64,000 nucleotides of DNA, taken from contig NZ_JACBZJ010000001.1 in NCBI RefSeq assembly GCF_013409305.1, positions 2,728,001-2,792,000 on the forward strand. The letters run 5' to 3'. The stretch comes from Cellulomonas soli (GTDB taxonomy: Bacteria > Actinomycetota > Actinomycetes > Actinomycetales > Cellulomonadaceae). Below are positions 22,163-33,497 of this stretch, one piece after another. The position numbers and the translations under genes were made by a program. The notes under the pieces were generated by a model that saw nothing but the letters and a program-made list of their open reading frames with translations, ran no database searches and had not been told where the DNA came from. How positions within the stretch are numbered: the first letter of the stretch is position 1; every line of letters starts with the position of its first letter.

Positions 22163-23437
22163 ATGAACGGCACGACGCAGGACGACCTGACGGCACCGGT
22201 CCGCCCCGCGGGGCGACGAGTGCTCGTCCGCGGGCGGTGGGACCCGCGCACCTGGCCGTGGTGGGTGCAGGCGCTCGCGGTGTTCGTGGCGGCCCGGCTG
22301 GTCAGCGCGGTCGTGCTCGTGGTGACGGCACAGTCCCAGGTGGAGAACTACTGGACGCCCGCGCACCCGTCGTACCTGCAGTTCACGGGCCTGATGTGGG
22401 ACGCGGGCTGGTACCGGACGATCGCCGAGCAGGGCTATCCCGCCGAGCTCCCGCGCGGCGCGGATGGACTCGTCCAGCAGAACGCCTGGGCCTTCTTCCC
22501 GCTCTTCCCGATGCTGGCGCGCGGGCTCATGGTGCTCACGCGCGCCCCGTGGGAGGTCGTGGCCCCGCTGCTGGCGACCGTCCTGGGCGCGGGCGCGGTC
22601 GTGGTCATCCACCGGCTCGTCGAGCGTGGCGCACCACGGGCGGTCGCGGCCCGGCCCGGGCTCCCGCTGGCCACGGTCGGCCTGGTCAGCGTGTTCCCGA
22701 CGGCGGTCGTCCTGCAGCTCGCCTACACGGAGGCGCTCGCGCTCCTGCTCGTCGCGGGGGCGCTCCTGCTGCTCGTGGAGCGACGGTACGGCTGGCTGGC
22801 CGTCGTGCTCATCGCGCTCGGGTTCACCCGGGCGGTCGCGCTGCCGATGGCTGCCGTGATCGTGGTGCACGGGGTCGTGCGCTGGTGGTCCGCGCGGCGT
22901 TCCGGCGAACGGCTGGGGGCCAGGACGTGGGCCTGGCTCGTCGGTGTCGGCGCGGCCGCGGGGGTCTCGGGCGTCGCGTGGCCCCTGCTGTGCGGCTGGG
23001 TGACCGGTGAGGCCGACGGGTACCTGCTGACGCAGGGCGCGTGGCGCGGCGTGCGCGAGATCGCGCCGTTCGGCGCGTGGGGGTACGTCTCGAGGTTCTG
23101 GTTCGGCGACCAGGCGCCGTGGGTGCTCGCGGCAGCGTTCGCGCTGGTGATCGCCACGCTCGTGGTGCCGGCGGCCTGGCGGCTGGGCCCGGAGCTGCAC
23201 GCGTGGGCGGCCGCGTACCTGCTGTACATCGCCGCGGTCGTCGAGCCGGGCAGCAGCATCGCGCGGTTCCTGCTGCTCGCCTTCCCGCTCGCAGCGGTCA
23301 CGGCCGGTGTGGTCACGCGCCCACGGCTCGCCCGACGCGCCTGGTACGTGGCGGTCGTGATCCTCATGCTGGGCCTGCAGGCGGTGTGGATCTGGAACAC
23401 GTGGCGGCTGACACCGCCGAGCGGATGGCCACCGTGA
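22163..23437 (+). CDS. Polytopic mannosyltransferase-like protein (PIG-V/GT-C type)
   Basis: A 424-residue integral membrane protein with about nine to ten helices. After the first helix comes a loop with DAGWYRTIAEQGYP, the DxxWY-type element common in GT-C and PIG-V-like mannosyltransferases, followed by AFFPLFPMLAR. Such enzymes use polyprenyl-phosphate mannose outside the membrane for protein or lipid glycosylation. Starts at ATG 22163, 19 nt after folP2. In mycobacteria this position holds the glucosyl-3-phosphoglycerate synthase gene, so the glycosyltransferase here is a replacement. Acceptor unknown. Confidence 0.8.
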   Translation: MNGTTQDDLTAPVRPAGRRVLVRGRWDPRTWPWWVQALAVFVAARLVSAVVLVVTAQSQVENYWTPAHPSYLQFTGLMWDAGWYRTIAEQGYPAELPRGADGLVQQNAWAFFPLFPMLARGLMVLTRAPWEVVAPLLATVLGAGAVVVIHRLVERGAPRAVAARPGLPLATVGLVSVFPTAVVLQLAYTEALALLLVAGALLLLVERRYGWLAVVLIALGFTRAVALPMAAVIVVHGVVRWWSARRSGERLGARTWAWLVGVGAAAGVSGVAWPLLCGWVTGEADGYLLTQGAWRGVREIAPFGAWGYVSRFWFGDQAPWVLAAAFALVIATLVVPAAWRLGPELHAWAAAYLLYIAAVVEPGSSIARFLLLAFPLAAVTAGVVTRPRLARRAWYVAVVILMLGLQAVWIWNTWRLTPPSGWPP

Positions 23438-23507
23438 CACGCCGGCGCGGTCGATCCACCGGCGACCCACCTGCACGGACGTCGGGGTGAGCGTCGCCAC
23501 AGTGAAC

Positions 23508-23513
23508 TAGGAT
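23508..23513 (+). promoter_or_regulatory. Probable -10 element (TAGGAT) for the DUF3117 gene
   Basis: TAGGAT lies 97 nt before the start and implies a leader of about 90 nt with a good AAGGAGAGG ribosome-binding site. Confidence 0.45.
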
Positions 23514-23610
23514 GGGCGACGGACAACCGGCGCGTGGGGCCGTCGACGGGTGCGCAGCGCGCGTCGTGGCGGGGCCCGGTCGGGACGCACGACGCGAAGG
23601 AGAGGCCCGC

Positions 23611-23778
23611 ATGGCCGCGATGAAGCCGAGGACCGGTGACGGCCCGCTCGAGGTCACCAAGGAGGGTCGTGGCATCGTGATGCGCGTCCCGCTCGAGGGT
23701 GGTGGGCGGCTGGTGGTCGAGCTCAACGCGACCGAGGCCGCCGAGCTGGGCGAGGCCCTCACGTCCGTCGCCGGCTGA
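23611..23778 (+). CDS. DUF3117 domain-containing small protein
   Basis: A 55-residue protein, MAAMKPRTGDGPLEVTKEG onward, matching the highly conserved actinobacterial DUF3117 family (Rv1211 in M. tuberculosis). The body predicts a small beta-hairpin followed by a helix (LNATEAAELGEAL). Strong AAGGAGAGG site 7 nt before ATG. Function unknown, but the near-invariance of the family suggests an essential or regulatory role in actinobacteria. Confidence 0.92.
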   Translation: MAAMKPRTGDGPLEVTKEGRGIVMRVPLEGGGRLVVELNATEAAELGEALTSVAG

Positions 23779-23789
23779 CGCCCCTCAGC

Positions 23790-25406
23790 ATGGCTCGAGG
23801 CACCACACCCACGGTCCCGGTACGCGCGACGGTCTCGCTCGACGGCGGGGACGTCGCGTCGTCGTCGCGGTTGCTCGACGGGTCGCTCGACGCGCTCGCG
23901 GTCCCTGTCGCGCCCGCGGACGGTGACGACACGCTCCGTCCGGGGCAGGGCACGGCCGACGCCGCGGCGCGCTACGGCATCGACCTGGCGGACGTCGCCG
24001 AGCGCGCAGGCCTGACCGGCGCCGCCGGTGAGGCCTACGTGCTCCAGCTGCCTCGGCCCGTGGGGTCGAAGGTCGGTGACGTCCTGCCGTGGACGGGACT
24101 CCCGTTGCGCCTGGTCCTCGTCGGTGTCGGCGACGGCTCGACGACGGCCCTGCGACGGGCCGGGGCGGCCCTGGCTCGGGCGACGCGCGGCCTGCGGGTC
24201 GCCACCACGCTCGGCGCACGCGCCGGGCACGGCGAGCCGGCTGTCACCCGCGACCTGCGCGCGGTGGTCGAGGGCTACCTGCTCGCCTCGTACCGCATCC
24301 CGACGGCGGCCACGGGCGCCGGTGCGTCCACGGGTCGGGCCGGAGAGCTCGTGCTCCTCGACCGGTCCGGCGACGAGGCCTCGGCCGCCGTGCGCGCGGC
24401 CACCACGGCATCGAACGCGACCTGGCTGGTCCGTGACCTGGCGAACACCCCGTCCAGCACCAAGGACCCGGCGTGGATCGCCGAGCGCGCCCGCCGGCTC
24501 GCGACGAAGGCCGGGCTCGACGTCCAGGTCCTCGGCCCGCGTGAGCTGGCCGCCCAGGGGTTCGGCGGCATCCTGGCGGTCGGCGCCGGCTCGGCATCGA
24601 CCCCGCGTCTCGTCGTCGTCGGCTACACGCCTCCCGAGACGTCGGCAGCGACCTCGGCAGCAGCGTCGCCGCGGCACGTGGTCGTCGTCGGCAAGGGCAT
24701 CACGTACGACACGGGCGGGCTGTCCATCAAGCCGCGCGAGGCCATGGTCCCGATGAAGACGGACATGGCCGGTGCTGCGGTCGCGCTGGCCACCGTCCTC
24801 GCCGCGGCCGAGGCGGGTGTCGCCCACCGGGTGACGGCCGTGCTGCCGCTCGCTGAGAACCACTTCGGCGGCGCCTCCTACCGGCCGGGCGACGTGCTAC
24901 GGGTCTACGGCGGGACCACGGTGGAGATCGCCAACACCGACGCCGAGGGCAGGATCGTGCTGGCCGACGCCCTCGCCTACGCGGACGCCGAGCTGGCACC
25001 CGACGTGCTGGTCGACGTCGCCACCCTCACCGGGGCGATCACCCTCGGGCTCGGCCGGCAGCATGCGGGTCTCTACGGCACCGACCCGGCGCTGGTCGAC
25101 GCGCTCGTTGCCGCCGGTGAGGTCACCGGGGAGCGGGTCTGGCCCATGCCGCTCGTCGAGGAGTACGCCGAGGCCGTGCACTCCGACATCGCCGACCTGC
25201 GGCACGTCACCGCGGACAAGCACATCGGTGCGGGGTCCATCACGGCGGCGCTCTTCCTGCAGCGGTTCGTCGGCACGCGCACCTGGGCGCACCTCGACAT
25301 CGCCGGCACCGGACGCGCCACCGCGGACCAGCACGAGGTCACCGAGGGCGCGACCGGCTTCGGTGCGCGGCTCCTCCTGCAGTACCTGGCCGAGCTCGAC
25401 GCCTGA
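23790..25406 (+). CDS. pepA: Leucyl aminopeptidase (M17 family)
   Basis: Cytosolic zinc/manganese exopeptidase of 538 residues. The N-terminal regulatory domain (about 1-200) is less conserved; the catalytic domain has the metal and active-site motifs GKGITYDTGGLSIKP, MKTDMAGAA and the M17 signature NTDAEGRIVLADAL. It probably recycles peptides, and in context may process products imported by the peptide transporter. Starts 12 nt after the DUF3117 gene. The paralogue PepB cannot be ruled out by name, but M17 membership is certain. Confidence 0.93.
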   Translation: MARGTTPTVPVRATVSLDGGDVASSSRLLDGSLDALAVPVAPADGDDTLRPGQGTADAAARYGIDLADVAERAGLTGAAGEAYVLQLPRPVGSKVGDVLPWTGLPLRLVLVGVGDGSTTALRRAGAALARATRGLRVATTLGARAGHGEPAVTRDLRAVVEGYLLASYRIPTAATGAGASTGRAGELVLLDRSGDEASAAVRAATTASNATWLVRDLANTPSSTKDPAWIAERARRLATKAGLDVQVLGPRELAAQGFGGILAVGAGSASTPRLVVVGYTPPETSAATSAAASPRHVVVVGKGITYDTGGLSIKPREAMVPMKTDMAGAAVALATVLAAAEAGVAHRVTAVLPLAENHFGGASYRPGDVLRVYGGTTVEIANTDAEGRIVLADALAYADAELAPDVLVDVATLTGAITLGLGRQHAGLYGTDPALVDALVAAGEVTGERVWPMPLVEEYAEAVHSDIADLRHVTADKHIGAGSITAALFLQRFVGTRTWAHLDIAGTGRATADQHEVTEGATGFGARLLLQYLAELDA

Positions 25407-25412
25407 ACGAGG

Positions 25413-26045
25413 TCAGCGGCGGACGGCCGTGAGCAGCCCGTCGCCGCTCGGCACGAGCGCGGTGACCAGACGTTCGTCGGCACGCACCGCACGTCCCACC
25501 TCACGGATGACCGTCGTCAGCTCGTCCCGACGCGCCGGGTCCCCGACCCGGTCGTGCCAGAGCGCGTTGTCGACCGCCAGGACGCCACCGGGCCGCAGCA
25601 GGCGCACGGCCTGCTCGACGTAGCCCGGGTAGCCGTCCTTGTCGGCGTCGACGAACACCAGGTCGTAGCCGCCGTCGGTCAGCCGGGGGAGCACGTCGGC
25701 CGCCCGGCCGGAGATCGTCCGGGTGCGTGTGGGTCGCACGCCCTCCTCGGCGAACGCCTGCTTCGCCGCGCGTTGGTGCTCGACCTCGAGGTCGATCGTG
25801 GTCAGCACGCCGTCCGCGGGCATGCCGCGCAGCAGGTAGAGCGAACCCACCCCGGCCCCGGTGCCGACCTCGACGACGGCCCGCGCCTGGGCCGCGGCCG
25901 CCAGGACGCTCAGCAGCGCACCGGCGCCCGGGAGCACCGGAGTGCAGCCGAGCTGGGCGGCCCGTTCGCGGGCCCGCAGCAGCACGTCGTCCTCGGGAAC
26001 GAACTCCTCGCAGTAGACCCAGCTCTGGGCCTTGTCGGTGGAGAT
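25413..26045 (-). CDS. SAM-dependent O-methyltransferase with apparent ATC start codon
   Basis: A class I methyltransferase of about 210 residues. Motif I is [34 protein letters not shown] and [15 protein letters not shown] are the metal-dependent catechol-type O-methyltransferase motifs. Homology begins with [19 protein letters not shown], which lies upstream of the first standard start (GTG 25985). Between the in-frame TAG and that GTG there is no ATG, GTG or TTG; an ATC at 26045 sits 5 nt after a GGAGG motif, so ATC initiation is proposed. The gene is divergent from sigE, as in M. tuberculosis (Rv1220c). Target unknown. Confidence 0.85.
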   Translation of the reverse strand: MSTDKAQSWVYCEEFVPEDDVLLRARERAAQLGCTPVLPGAGALLSVLAAAAQARAVVEVGTGAGVGSLYLLRGMPADGVLTTIDLEVEHQRAAKQAFAEEGVRPTRTRTISGRAADVLPRLTDGGYDLVFVDADKDGYPGYVEQAVRLLRPGGVLAVDNALWHDRVGDPARRDELTTVIREVGRAVRADERLVTALVPSGDGLLTAVRR

Positions 26046-26102
26046 GGTGACCTCCCGGGGTCGTCGTGCACGAGCGTGCGCTGCAGCCGTCTGCTGGCCG
26101 TC

Positions 26103-26108
26103 AGCCTA
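26103..26108 (-). promoter_or_regulatory. -10 element (TAGGCT) for the O-methyltransferase
   Basis: Minus-strand TAGGCT would start transcription near 26096, giving a leader of about 50 nt that includes the GGGAGGT site before the proposed ATC start. It sits on the in-frame stop codon, so no longer N-terminus is possible. Confidence 0.5.
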
Positions 26109-26182
26109 CCGGCGGCACCCCTGCGCGCCCGGGAGGCGGGGAGGGGCGGAGAGGCGGGAACCCACCGGCGGCGTGCAGCGTT

Positions 26183-26213
26183 CTCCCAGGAAGAACTGGG
26201 ACACTCCCAGGAA
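26183..26213 (+). repeat. Two direct repeats CTCCCAGGAA, 21 bp apart, ahead of sigE
   Basis: Copies at 26183-26192 and 26204-26213 are identical and spaced by two helical turns, 70-100 nt before sigE. This spacing suits a dimeric activator such as a response regulator. Function inferred. Confidence 0.6.
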
Positions 26214-26283
26214 CGGTGAGCGGGCCGCTGCCCGGCACCCGGCCGGCAGGGCGCCGGCCCGTACGAGGAGGAGTCGACCTGCG

Positions 26284-26931
26284 ATGACCGCACCCGGACC
26301 GGCCGTCTGGCAGGCCCCGTCGTGGGAGCAGATCGTGCGGGACCACTCGGCCCGCGTGTACCGGCTCGCCTACCGGCTGACGGGCAACCGCCAGGACGCC
26401 GAGGACCTCACGCAGGAGACCTTCGTGCGGGTGTTCCGCTCCCTGTCCAGCTATACGCCGGGCACGTTCGAGGGCTGGCTGCACCGCATCACGACCAACC
26501 TGTTCCTCGACCAGGCACGCCGCCGCACACGCGTCCGCATGGACCCGATGGGCGAGGAGTCCGACCGCTACGCCTCGGGCGACCAGCTCGCCGCGCCCGA
26601 GCGTGCGTTCGAGCACGGCAACCTGGACCACGACGTGCAGCGGGCGCTCGACGACCTGCCGCCGGAGTACCGCGCGGCCGTCGTGCTCTGCGACATCGAG
26701 GGCCTGTCGTACGAGGAGATCGCCGTCACGCTCGGCATCAAGCTCGGCACGGTGCGCTCGCGCATCCACCGTGCGCGTGCACGCCTGCGCGTGTCGCTCG
26801 AGCACCGTGCACCCAACGCCCCGGGCGCACCGAAGGCAGGTCCCGACCTGGACGACGGTGGCGCGCGGTGGCACCCGGCGGACCTCACCGACGCGGCCCG
26901 GGCCGAGCAGGTAGCAGGCTCGCGCGGATGA
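26284..26931 (+). CDS. sigE: ECF RNA polymerase sigma factor SigE
   Basis: A 215-residue group 4 sigma factor. Region 2 contains [19 protein letters not shown], with the core-binding and -10 recognition helices up to [14 protein letters not shown]. Region 4 has [19 protein letters not shown] and the helix-turn-helix [21 protein letters not shown] 26284 follows a GAGGAGGAG site. The order sigE, zinc-type anti-sigma, htrA, tatB equals M. tuberculosis Rv1221-Rv1224, where SigE controls the envelope-stress response. The stop overlaps the anti-sigma start (ATGA). Confidence 0.95.
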   Translation: MTAPGPAVWQAPSWEQIVRDHSARVYRLAYRLTGNRQDAEDLTQETFVRVFRSLSSYTPGTFEGWLHRITTNLFLDQARRRTRVRMDPMGEESDRYASGDQLAAPERAFEHGNLDHDVQRALDDLPPEYRAAVVLCDIEGLSYEEIAVTLGIKLGTVRSRIHRARARLRVSLEHRAPNAPGAPKAGPDLDDGGARWHPADLTDAARAEQVAGSRG

Positions 26932-27878
26932 GCCACCTCGGTTCGCGGATCAGCGCCCTGGTCGACGGCCAGCTGGACGTCGCCGCGACCGAGCGCGCGC
27001 TCGCGCACGTCGCGGTGTGCCGGGCCTGCGCCGAGGAGCTCGCCCAGTCGCGAGCGGCGCGGCGCGCGCTCGCCGAGGCGCAGGACGTCGCACCCGAACC
27101 CGACCTGACGACCCGTCTGCTCTCGCTGGCGTCGCTGTGCCCGCCCGCCGTGCCGGGGGACCCGTTCGCGCCCCCGTCCTCCCGGCCCGGTGTGCCGCTC
27201 GGTTCGGCCGCGTACGCCGTTCCCGCCCGCGGTCTGCGCGGTGACGTCACGGGCACCCGGTCCCGCAACAGGTTCGCGATGGGCGCACTCGCGGGCGCCG
27301 GCGCGGTGGCCGCGGCTCTCTTCGTCCTCGGCGCGCGGCCGGCCGTCGTCCCGTCCGCGCACCCGGGTGCGGCGCTCGGGCTGCTCGGTGAGGCGGCCGC
27401 GCTCGACGACACGAGCGCCACCCCGATGAACGGGGTCGACGCGGTGGTGCCGGTCGCCACCGAGACGACGCAGTGGTTGCGCTCGCACAGCTGGACCTTC
27501 CCGCAGTCGCTGCCCGACGGCTGGACGGTCACCGCGGTGCGCTGGTCGGGCGAGGACGACGAGGTGCTCGAGGTCGACCTGTCCGGGCCCGGCGGTGCCG
27601 TCGTCCTCACCGAGCAGCAGGGCCGGCTCGACACGGTGGCGCTCGAGGGTGCCAGCGCCCAGGTCGTCGAGGGCTGCACGGTGTACGTCCTGTCGAGCTC
27701 GCCGTGGCACGTCGTCTGGCAGTCGGACGCCACGGTCGTCCAGGTGGTCGCCGCGCACCAGAGCGACTCGGTACAGTCCGTCGTCGCCGCCTTTCCCGGC
27801 GGCACCTACGACGACGGCGTGCCTGCGCGGATCACCCGCGGATGGGACACGGTGACGGGAGTGTTCGCGCAGCCATGA
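26928..27878 (+). CDS. rseA: Anti-sigma factor, RseA-like, with zinc-binding ZAS motif
   Basis: A 316-residue regulator of SigE. The cytoplasmic N-terminus contains the ZAS motif H27-V-A-V-C31-R-A-C34, expected to bind zinc and hold sigma. A transmembrane helix follows at about residues 121-140 ([20 protein letters not shown]), then an extracellular domain of about 170 residues. The M. tuberculosis protein of this position (Rv1222) is about 150 residues; the extra extracellular domain suggests direct sensing of the envelope or cleavage on signal. Coupled to sigE and htrA by ATGA overlaps on both sides. Confidence 0.88.
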   Translation: MSHLGSRISALVDGQLDVAATERALAHVAVCRACAEELAQSRAARRALAEAQDVAPEPDLTTRLLSLASLCPPAVPGDPFAPPSSRPGVPLGSAAYAVPARGLRGDVTGTRSRNRFAMGALAGAGAVAAALFVLGARPAVVPSAHPGAALGLLGEAAALDDTSATPMNGVDAVVPVATETTQWLRSHSWTFPQSLPDGWTVTAVRWSGEDDEVLEVDLSGPGGAVVLTEQQGRLDTVALEGASAQVVEGCTVYVLSSSPWHVVWQSDATVVQVVAAHQSDSVQSVVAAFPGGTYDDGVPARITRGWDTVTGVFAQP

Positions 27879-29425
27879 CGACCGCGTCCGGTGACGACCA
27901 GCCACCCTCCCCGTCCGAGCCGCCCCCGTTCGCCCCGCCGTCGGGGCGCCCGCTGCCGGCGTTCCCGCCGGACGAGCCGCCCGCGAGCCTCCCGCCTGCG
28001 GGTCCGCCGGCCCCGGCGCCCGCTCCGGGCACTGCTCCGGCGACTGCTCCGGCCCCTGCACCGGCTGGGGCGTCGCAGCAACCGGCGGGGCCCTTCGCCT
28101 CGCCCGGTGGTTCGGTGCCGCCGGCCCCGGTCTCGCCGCCTCCGGTCTCGCCGCCTCCGGCGGCGTCCCTGCCACCCACGCCGTACGCGCCGTACGCCTC
28201 GCCGTCGGTGCCGCAAGGTCCTGTCTTCTCCTCGCGTCCGCCGTTCGCCCCACCGGTCGGAGTCCTTCCCGGGGTCGCGCCCACGGCCGCCCCGGTCGCT
28301 GCGCCCGTGGCATCGGGCGGGCGGAGCCGCGGGCGTGCGCTGTCGGTCGTGTGGGTCGTCCCCCTGATCTTGCTCTCGCTGGTCGCAGGCGTCGTCGGGG
28401 GCGTGCTGGGCGCCCGGTCGACGGGCACGAACCGGCTCGCGGACGCAGGCCTGCCGACCGTGTCGATCACCGGCTCGGTGGACCGCGCCCCGGACTCGGT
28501 CGCGGGCATCGCCTCGGCCGTGCTGCCCTCGGTCGTGTCGATCGAGGTCACGGCGTCGGACGGCACGTCGACGGGTTCGGGCTTCGTGCTGCGGCAGGAC
28601 GGCTACATCCTCACGAACAACCACGTCGTGGCATCGGCCGACGAGGTCGGTGCGACGATCGTCGTGCTGTTCGCCGACGGCACGCAGGTGCCGGCCAGCA
28701 TCGTGGGCCGGACGGCCGACTACGACCTGGCGGTCGTCAAGGTCGAGGTCGAGGGTCTGACGCCGCTCCTGCTCGGCGACTCCGACGCCGTGGTCGTGGG
28801 TGATCCGGTCGTCGCGATCGGCGCACCTCTCGGGCTGGTCGGCACGGTCACGACGGGCATCGTCAGCGCGCTCAACCGCCCGGTGTCGGCCGGCGACGCG
28901 ACGGACACGGCCTTCATCAACGCGATCCAGACGGATGCGGCGATCAACCCCGGCAACTCCGGCGGGCCGCTGGTGAACGCCTCGGGTGAGGTCATCGGGA
29001 TCAACTCGGCGATCGCTCAGGCTCCCGGGACGGACTCCACGACGGCAGGCAGCATCGGGCTCGGGTTCGCGATCCCGTCGAACCAGGTGCGGCGCACGGC
29101 CGACCAGCTCATCGAGACCGGGACCGCCACCTACCCGATCATCGGGGTGCTGCTCGACGACCGGTACACCGGTGAGGGGGTCCAGGTGGCCTCCGAGGAC
29201 AGCGACGGGACGCCTCCGGTCACCCCGGACGGTCCTGCCGACCGGGCGGGCATCCGTCGCGGTGACGTGATCCTGGCGATCGACGGCCGGCCGGTCACCG
29301 ATCCGGAGGAGCTGATCGTGACGATCCGGTCCCGGACGCCGGGTGACGTGGTCGTGCTGCGCGTGCGGACGGGCGAGGACGAACGGGACGTGCGGGTCGA
29401 GCTGTCGGAGTCTTCCGGCGGGTGA
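27875..29425 (+). CDS. htrA: HtrA/DegP-type serine protease with PDZ domain
   Basis: A 516-residue membrane-anchored protease of envelope quality control. A Pro/Ala-rich cytoplasmic part (residues 1-150) leads to a transmembrane helix (about 155-178, VVWVVPLILLSLVAGVVGG). The trypsin-like domain has the triad H250 (TNNHVVAS), D284 (DYDLAVVKV) and S362 (GNSGGPLV). One PDZ domain (about 425-505) includes GPADRAGIRRGDVILAIDG. It follows the anti-sigma gene with an ATGA overlap, suggesting a SigE regulon member that may also act back on the regulator. Confidence 0.95.
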   Translation: MTTASGDDQPPSPSEPPPFAPPSGRPLPAFPPDEPPASLPPAGPPAPAPAPGTAPATAPAPAPAGASQQPAGPFASPGGSVPPAPVSPPPVSPPPAASLPPTPYAPYASPSVPQGPVFSSRPPFAPPVGVLPGVAPTAAPVAAPVASGGRSRGRALSVVWVVPLILLSLVAGVVGGVLGARSTGTNRLADAGLPTVSITGSVDRAPDSVAGIASAVLPSVVSIEVTASDGTSTGSGFVLRQDGYILTNNHVVASADEVGATIVVLFADGTQVPASIVGRTADYDLAVVKVEVEGLTPLLLGDSDAVVVGDPVVAIGAPLGLVGTVTTGIVSALNRPVSAGDATDTAFINAIQTDAAINPGNSGGPLVNASGEVIGINSAIAQAPGTDSTTAGSIGLGFAIPSNQVRRTADQLIETGTATYPIIGVLLDDRYTGEGVQVASEDSDGTPPVTPDGPADRAGIRRGDVILAIDGRPVTDPEELIVTIRSRTPGDVVVLRVRTGEDERDVRVELSESSGG

Positions 29426-29434
29426 CCCCGGCGG

Positions 29435-29440
29435 TACCCT
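29435..29440 (+). promoter_or_regulatory. -10 element (TACCCT), leaderless-type, for tatB
   Basis: TACCCT ends 6 nt before GTG 29447. It allows tatB expression independent of the stress operon. Confidence 0.5.
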
Positions 29441-29446
29441 GACCCG

Positions 29447-31583
<2,137 letters not shown>

Positions 31584-31592
31584 GGTCGCCAG

Positions 31593-32660
31593 ATGGACCG
31601 CCCCGACGCAGGGCCCGACCCGGGGGCAGACGCGGGGCCTGACGCGCAGGAGCCGACGGGTGCGGGTGCGGCGCAGCGGCACGCCGAGGCGTCGGAGCGG
31701 AGATCAGGGCGCACAGCGCCGTCGCTCCGGGCGCGGTCGGCCCAGTGGGTGCACCGCCGGATCGACTGGTGGAAGGGCTCCCGACCGGGCCGGGCGAACG
31801 CCCGGTTCGGCGCCGTGGGCGGTGGCGTCCTGGCCGGCGGGATCGCGTACGCCACGCTTTTCTCCCTGTCGGCCGGCCTGACCCTGGGCTGGACCCTCTT
31901 CATGCGGGTGCTGGGCGACGACGAGCAGCTGCGCGCGACGGTGATCGAGACGGTCGACGACGCGCTGCCCGGCCTGTTCGACACCGGCGACGGCGACGGC
32001 CTGCTGGTCCCGGAGGACCTCGTCTTCAGCCCCGGGCTCACGGTCGCCGGGGCCGTGGCGCTCGTGGTGCTCCTGGTCAGCGCGACGTCGGCCATGGCGG
32101 CCATGCGCAAGGGGGTTCGGGCGGTCTTCGGCACGACCACCGATGCGGAGAGCGCCGTGGTCGGCAAGCTGCGCGACCTCGGCGGCCTGGTCGCCTTCGC
32201 GGTCGTGGTGCTGGTGTCGGCCGTCCTGAGCCAGGCCCTGACCGGGACGTCCCAGTGGCTGCTCGGCGTGCTCGGGGTCGACCGCGGAGGGGGCGTGCTG
32301 CTCGGGGTGTCGGGCGCCGCGGTGTCGTTCGTGCTCGATGCCGTGGTGTTCGTGCTGGTCGTCACGGTCCTGGCCGGTGCGCGGCCGCGACGGCGCGACC
32401 TGACGTTCGGTGCGGTGCTCGCCGCGACGGGTCTGGGTGCCGTGCGCCTGCTGGGCACGTCGGTCGTGGCCGGATCGGTGACCGGGAACCCCTTGCTGGG
32501 TTCGTTCGCCGTGCTGGTGACCCTGCTCGCCTGGATCAACCTCGTCGCCCGGCTCGTGCTCCTGGCCGCGGCGTGGACCGCCGACCCGCCGAGCCCGGAC
32601 GTGCCCGAGGACCTCGAGCGTGCCCGGGACGCGGACGAGCCGGTGCCGCCGCGAGGCTGA
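31593..32660 (+). CDS. YihY/virulence factor BrkB family membrane protein
   Basis: A 355-residue integral membrane protein with about six helices. It has a charged, Pro/Ala-rich N-terminus (about 60 residues), then NARFGAVGGGVLAGGIAYATLF and later LVTLLAWINLVARLVLLAAAW, characteristic of the YihY/BrkB (formerly RNase BN) family. These proteins are not the tRNA nuclease they were once named for; function is unknown. Leaderless-type start. Convergent with sdhB, separated by a shared hairpin. Confidence 0.88.
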   Translation: MDRPDAGPDPGADAGPDAQEPTGAGAAQRHAEASERRSGRTAPSLRARSAQWVHRRIDWWKGSRPGRANARFGAVGGGVLAGGIAYATLFSLSAGLTLGWTLFMRVLGDDEQLRATVIETVDDALPGLFDTGDGDGLLVPEDLVFSPGLTVAGAVALVVLLVSATSAMAAMRKGVRAVFGTTTDAESAVVGKLRDLGGLVAFAVVVLVSAVLSQALTGTSQWLLGVLGVDRGGGVLLGVSGAAVSFVLDAVVFVLVVTVLAGARPRRRDLTFGAVLAATGLGAVRLLGTSVVAGSVTGNPLLGSFAVLVTLLAWINLVARLVLLAAAWTADPPSPDVPEDLERARDADEPVPPRG

Positions 32661-32672
32661 CACCGGCTCGTC
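32634..32672. terminator. Bidirectional terminator hairpin between yihY-like gene and sdhB
   Basis: A perfect 12-bp inverted repeat (32634-32645 with 32661-32672) around a 15-nt loop that contains the stop of the YihY gene. Works in either direction for the convergent genes; no T tract. Confidence 0.7.
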
Positions 32673-32705
32673 AGGATCCGTCCGGGGACTCCGGGCTGGA
32701 CGACC

Positions 32706-33497
32706 TCAGAAGACGCGCGTGATCATCGCGCGCTTGACCTCCTGGATCGCCTTGGTGACCTCGATGCCGCGGGGGCACGCCTCCGAGCAGTTGAAGGTCG
32801 TGCGGCAGCGCCACACGCCCTCCTTGTCGTTGAGGATCTCCAGGCGCTGCGCGCCGCCCTCGTCGCGGCTGTCGAAGATGAACCGGTGCGCGTTGACGAT
32901 CGCGGCGGGGCCGAAGTACTGCCCGTCGGTCCAGAACACCGGGCAGGACGACGTGCACGCGGCGCACAGGATGCACTTGGTGGTGTCGTCGAACTTCGCG
33001 CGGTCCTTGGGCGACTGGCGGCGCTCCTTGGTCGGCTCGGTGCCGCTGGTGACCAGGAACGGCATGATCTCGCGGTAGGAGGCGAAGAACGGCTCCATGT
33101 CGACCACGAGGTCCTTGATGACGGGCAGGCCCTTGATCGGCTCGATCGTGATGGGCTTGCTCGGGTCCAGATCCTTGAGCAGCGTCTTGCAGGCCAGACG
33201 GTTGCGGCCGTTGATCCGCATCGCGTCCGAGCCGCAGATGCCGTGCGCGCACGAGCGGCGGAACGTCAGCGAGCCGTCCTGCTCCCACTTGACCTTGTGC
33301 AGCGCGTCGAGCACCCGGTCGGTGCCGTGCACCGTGACCGTGAACTCCTCCCACTGCGAGCTCGTGGGCGCGGGGGCGTCGCCGAAGACGGCCGGGGCGG
33401 CGTCGTCGGAGGGCAGGTGACGCAGGATCTTCAGCGTGACCTGGAAGCTGGGCACCGCTCCGACGGCGGTGGCAGGGGCGTCGAGGGTGGCGGTCAT
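32706..33497 (-). CDS. sdhB: Succinate dehydrogenase iron-sulfur subunit
   Basis: A 263-residue subunit with three iron-sulfur clusters. The [2Fe-2S] ligands are in CAHGICGSDAMR plus the CKTLL cysteine, and [4Fe-4S]/[3Fe-4S] ligands in CILCAACTSSCPVFW and CSEACPRGIEV. Last gene of the sdhCDAB operon; its ATG shares one base with the sdhA stop. Passes electrons from the flavin to the membrane quinone in complex II. Confidence 0.96.
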   Translation of the reverse strand: MTATLDAPATAVGAVPSFQVTLKILRHLPSDDAAPAVFGDAPAPTSSQWEEFTVTVHGTDRVLDALHKVKWEQDGSLTFRRSCAHGICGSDAMRINGRNRLACKTLLKDLDPSKPITIEPIKGLPVIKDLVVDMEPFFASYREIMPFLVTSGTEPTKERRQSPKDRAKFDDTTKCILCAACTSSCPVFWTDGQYFGPAAIVNAHRFIFDSRDEGGAQRLEILNDKEGVWRCRTTFNCSEACPRGIEVTKAIQEVKRAMITRVF

